A stretch of 64,000 nucleotides of DNA, from NCBI RefSeq assembly GCF_900142725.1, contig NZ_FRBW01000003.1, forward strand, positions 62,001 through 126,000. Direction: 5' to 3'. The translations under genes and the position numbers were made by a program. This stretch comes from Roseibium suaedae (lineage in GTDB: Bacteria > Pseudomonadota > Alphaproteobacteria > Rhizobiales > Stappiaceae). This document shows, piece after piece, positions 62,634-64,000 of this stretch; the first letter of the stretch is position 1; each line of letters begins with the position of its first letter. The notes under the pieces are model-generated. The model was not told the origin of the DNA. It worked only from the letters and a program-made list of their open reading frames with translations, and ran no database searches.

Positions 62634-63610
62634 TGGAACTTGTCTGCCCTGCCGGCACACCGGCCTCCCTGCGTGCGGCCGTCGATGCCGGAGCCCATTC
62701 GATTTACTGCGGCTTTGCCGACGACACCAACGCCCGCAACTTCCCCGGCCTGAACTTCTCGCGGGAAGAACTGGCATCCGGGATTGCCTATGCAAAGTCC
62801 AAGGGCGCGAAGGTGCTGGTTGCCATCAACACCTTTCCGACGGCAGGCAACGAGGATCTGTGGCACCGGGCTGTTGCAGATGCGGAGAAGGCCGGGGCTC
62901 ATGCGGTGATCCTTGCCGATCTGGGTCTCATCGCCCATGCCGCAGAAAGGCACCCGGGACTTCGCCGTCATCTCTCCGTTCAGGCCGCTGCTGCCAATCC
63001 GGACATCATCAACTTCTATGCCGAAACCTTCGACGTGAAGCGCGTGGTGCTGCCTCGGGTGCTGAGTGTTCAGGAGATCGCGGCGATCAACCGGGAAATC
63101 GACGTGGAAACGGAAGTCTTCGTTTTTGGCGGGCTCTGCGTCATGGCGGAGGGCCGTTGCTCGCTTTCCTCCTTCATCACCGGCCGGTCCCCCAACATGA
63201 ATGGCGTCTGCTCTCCGGCCAGCCACGTGACTTATGCCGAGGAAGACCAGGAGCTGGCGGCAAAGCTCGGCGGATATACGATCCATCGGGCGGCCAAGGG
63301 AACGCCTGCGCCTTATCCGACCCTGTGCAAAGGATGTTTCAAGGTCGGCAGCCGCACCGGCTATGTTTTCGAAGATCCGGCGAGCCTTGATGCGTCAGAG
63401 CTGCTGCCGGCGCTTTCCACGGCCGGTGTCACGGCTCTGAAAATTGAAGGCCGCCAGCGCTCGCGGGCCTATGTCGCGCAGGTGGTGCGCAATTTCAGGG
63501 CGGCTGTCGAGGCGCTTGAACAGGGTCGCCCGGTGCCCGCCGGCATGCTGGCCCAGTTGACCGAGGGCCAGAGCGCCACTGCCGGTGCCTACAACAAGAT
63601 CTGGAGATAA
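62630..63610 (+). CDS. ubiU: O2-independent ubiquinone hydroxylase subunit UbiU (peptidase U32 family)
   Basis: 326 residues. The four Cys ligands of the [4Fe-4S] cluster described for UbiU are present: Cys170 and Cys177 (GGLCVMAEGRC), Cys194 (GVCSPAS) and Cys233 (LCKGCF). U32 signature VFVFGGLCVMAEGRC and ALKIEGRQRSRAYV. With UbiV it hydroxylates the ubiquinone ring using prephenate in place of O2. ATGATG start, overlapping the ubiT stop; ubiV follows after 4 bp. Confidence 0.95.
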   Translation: MMELVCPAGTPASLRAAVDAGAHSIYCGFADDTNARNFPGLNFSREELASGIAYAKSKGAKVLVAINTFPTAGNEDLWHRAVADAEKAGAHAVILADLGLIAHAAERHPGLRRHLSVQAAAANPDIINFYAETFDVKRVVLPRVLSVQEIAAINREIDVETEVFVFGGLCVMAEGRCSLSSFITGRSPNMNGVCSPASHVTYAEEDQELAAKLGGYTIHRAAKGTPAPYPTLCKGCFKVGSRTGYVFEDPASLDASELLPALSTAGVTALKIEGRQRSRAYVAQVVRNFRAAVEALEQGRPVPAGMLAQLTEGQSATAGAYNKIWR

Positions 63611-63614
63611 GCGG

Positions 63615-64000
63615 ATGGACCTGACAATCGGCCCTGTACAAGGCTTCTGGGAGGCCGGCCACTGGAGCGACTTCTATGCGCGGCTCGCTGACACGCCCGG
63701 CGTGAAGAAGGTCGTGCTTGGGGAGCTGGTCTGTTCCAAGCGCCTGCCCTTCTATCAGACCCGCATACCGGAAGCTGTCGAACGGCTCCAGACTGCAGGC
63801 AAGGAGGTTGCGCTGACAAGCCTGGCTCTGGTCACCTTGAAGCGCGAGCGCAAAATGACCGCGGAGCTGGCAGAGACGGGCATCGAAGTCGAGGTCAATG
63901 ACCTGACGGCCCTCCCTCACCTGCCGGAAACATCTCCTTTTTCCGTCGGCCCGCTGGTCAATGTCTACAATGAGGGCACGTTGTCCTTCCTCAAGCAGCG
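63615..64000 (+). CDS. ubiV: O2-independent ubiquinone hydroxylase subunit UbiV (partial, 3' end outside)
   Basis: About 129 N-terminal residues; the gene runs past the window edge. Starts MDLTIGPVQGFWEAGHWSDF and contains LGELVCSKRLPFY with Cys40, the first of the four [4Fe-4S] Cys ligands of UbiV; the remaining three would be outside. Immediately downstream of ubiU (4-bp gap), completing the ubiTUV set. Confidence 0.93.
   Translation, partial: MDLTIGPVQGFWEAGHWSDFYARLADTPGVKKVVLGELVCSKRLPFYQTRIPEAVERLQTAGKEVALTSLALVTLKRERKMTAELAETGIEVEVNDLTALPHLPETSPFSVGPLVNVYNEGTLSFLKQ

Overview
This is a roughly 60% GC chromosomal window. The gene set suggests an alphaproteobacterium: an IalB-family protein, DUF4864, a YejA-like binding protein, metal-dependent-type KdsA, a CPC-type zinc ATPase and the coaD-ppi-ppi-queA-tgt gene order. 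My best guess is a marine hyphomicrobial lineage such as Stappiaceae (Roseibium/Labrenzia/Stappia); this is inference from protein flavour, not from a marker gene. I found no rRNA, tRNA, CRISPR array, integrase or intact IS.

Layout. (1) 1-6.3 kb: two divergent operons for CoA-dependent breakdown of hydroxycinnamate-like aromatic acids. Crotonase, MarR regulator and amidohydrolase lie on minus; CoA ligase, SDR dehydrogenase and acyl-CoA dehydrogenase lie on plus. (2) 6.4-13.6 kb: an IalB protein, an orphan YejA-like binding protein, a degenerate adenylate-forming enzyme, a degenerate receiver-like protein, a FrnE-type DsbA and a YcxB-like protein. (3) 13.7-18.6 kb: eno and kdsA on minus, galU and a UDP-sugar dehydrogenase on plus (central metabolism and envelope sugars). 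(4) 18.7-30 kb: DUF4864, a coaD-ppi-ppi-VOC-queA-tgt operon, a small conserved-looking secreted or membrane protein, gyrA, marC, a DUF5993-dsbB pair and a CDF transporter, ending in a 265-bp MITE-like element. (5) 30-33.3 kb: a GGDEF/EAL protein and a BKACE enzyme. (6) 33.4-45.7 kb: the accessory-looking centre of the window. It holds a giant repeat-built autotransporter and, divergent from it across an AT-rich spacer, three paralogous tail-collar proteins, a propeller/lectin-like protein, a GNAT acetyltransferase and a DUF6916-like protein. (7) 45.9-48.2 kb: a zinc/cadmium P-type ATPase behind a MerR-type promoter. (8) 48.1-57.9 kb: a two-component system divergent from an AfuABC-like ABC transporter (two paralogous binding proteins, fused double permease, ATPase) followed by an inositol-monophosphatase-family enzyme. 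(9) 58.2-64 kb: LysR and an ALDH7-type dehydrogenase, DUF4287, NnrU, then ubiT-ubiU-ubiV for O2-independent ubiquinone synthesis behind a perfect FNR-type box. The last gene runs off the edge.

How the parts work together. The strongest functional stories are the hydroxycinnamate module, the two-component/AfuABC/phosphatase module (probably uptake and dephosphorylation of a phosphorylated polyol or sugar) and the anaerobically controlled ubiTUV. The best candidate for an undescribed system is the 33.4-45.7 kb block. There a barrel-anchored giant surface protein is arranged head to head with a tail-collar trio, a lectin-like propeller, GNAT and DUF6916, with no other phage genes nearby.
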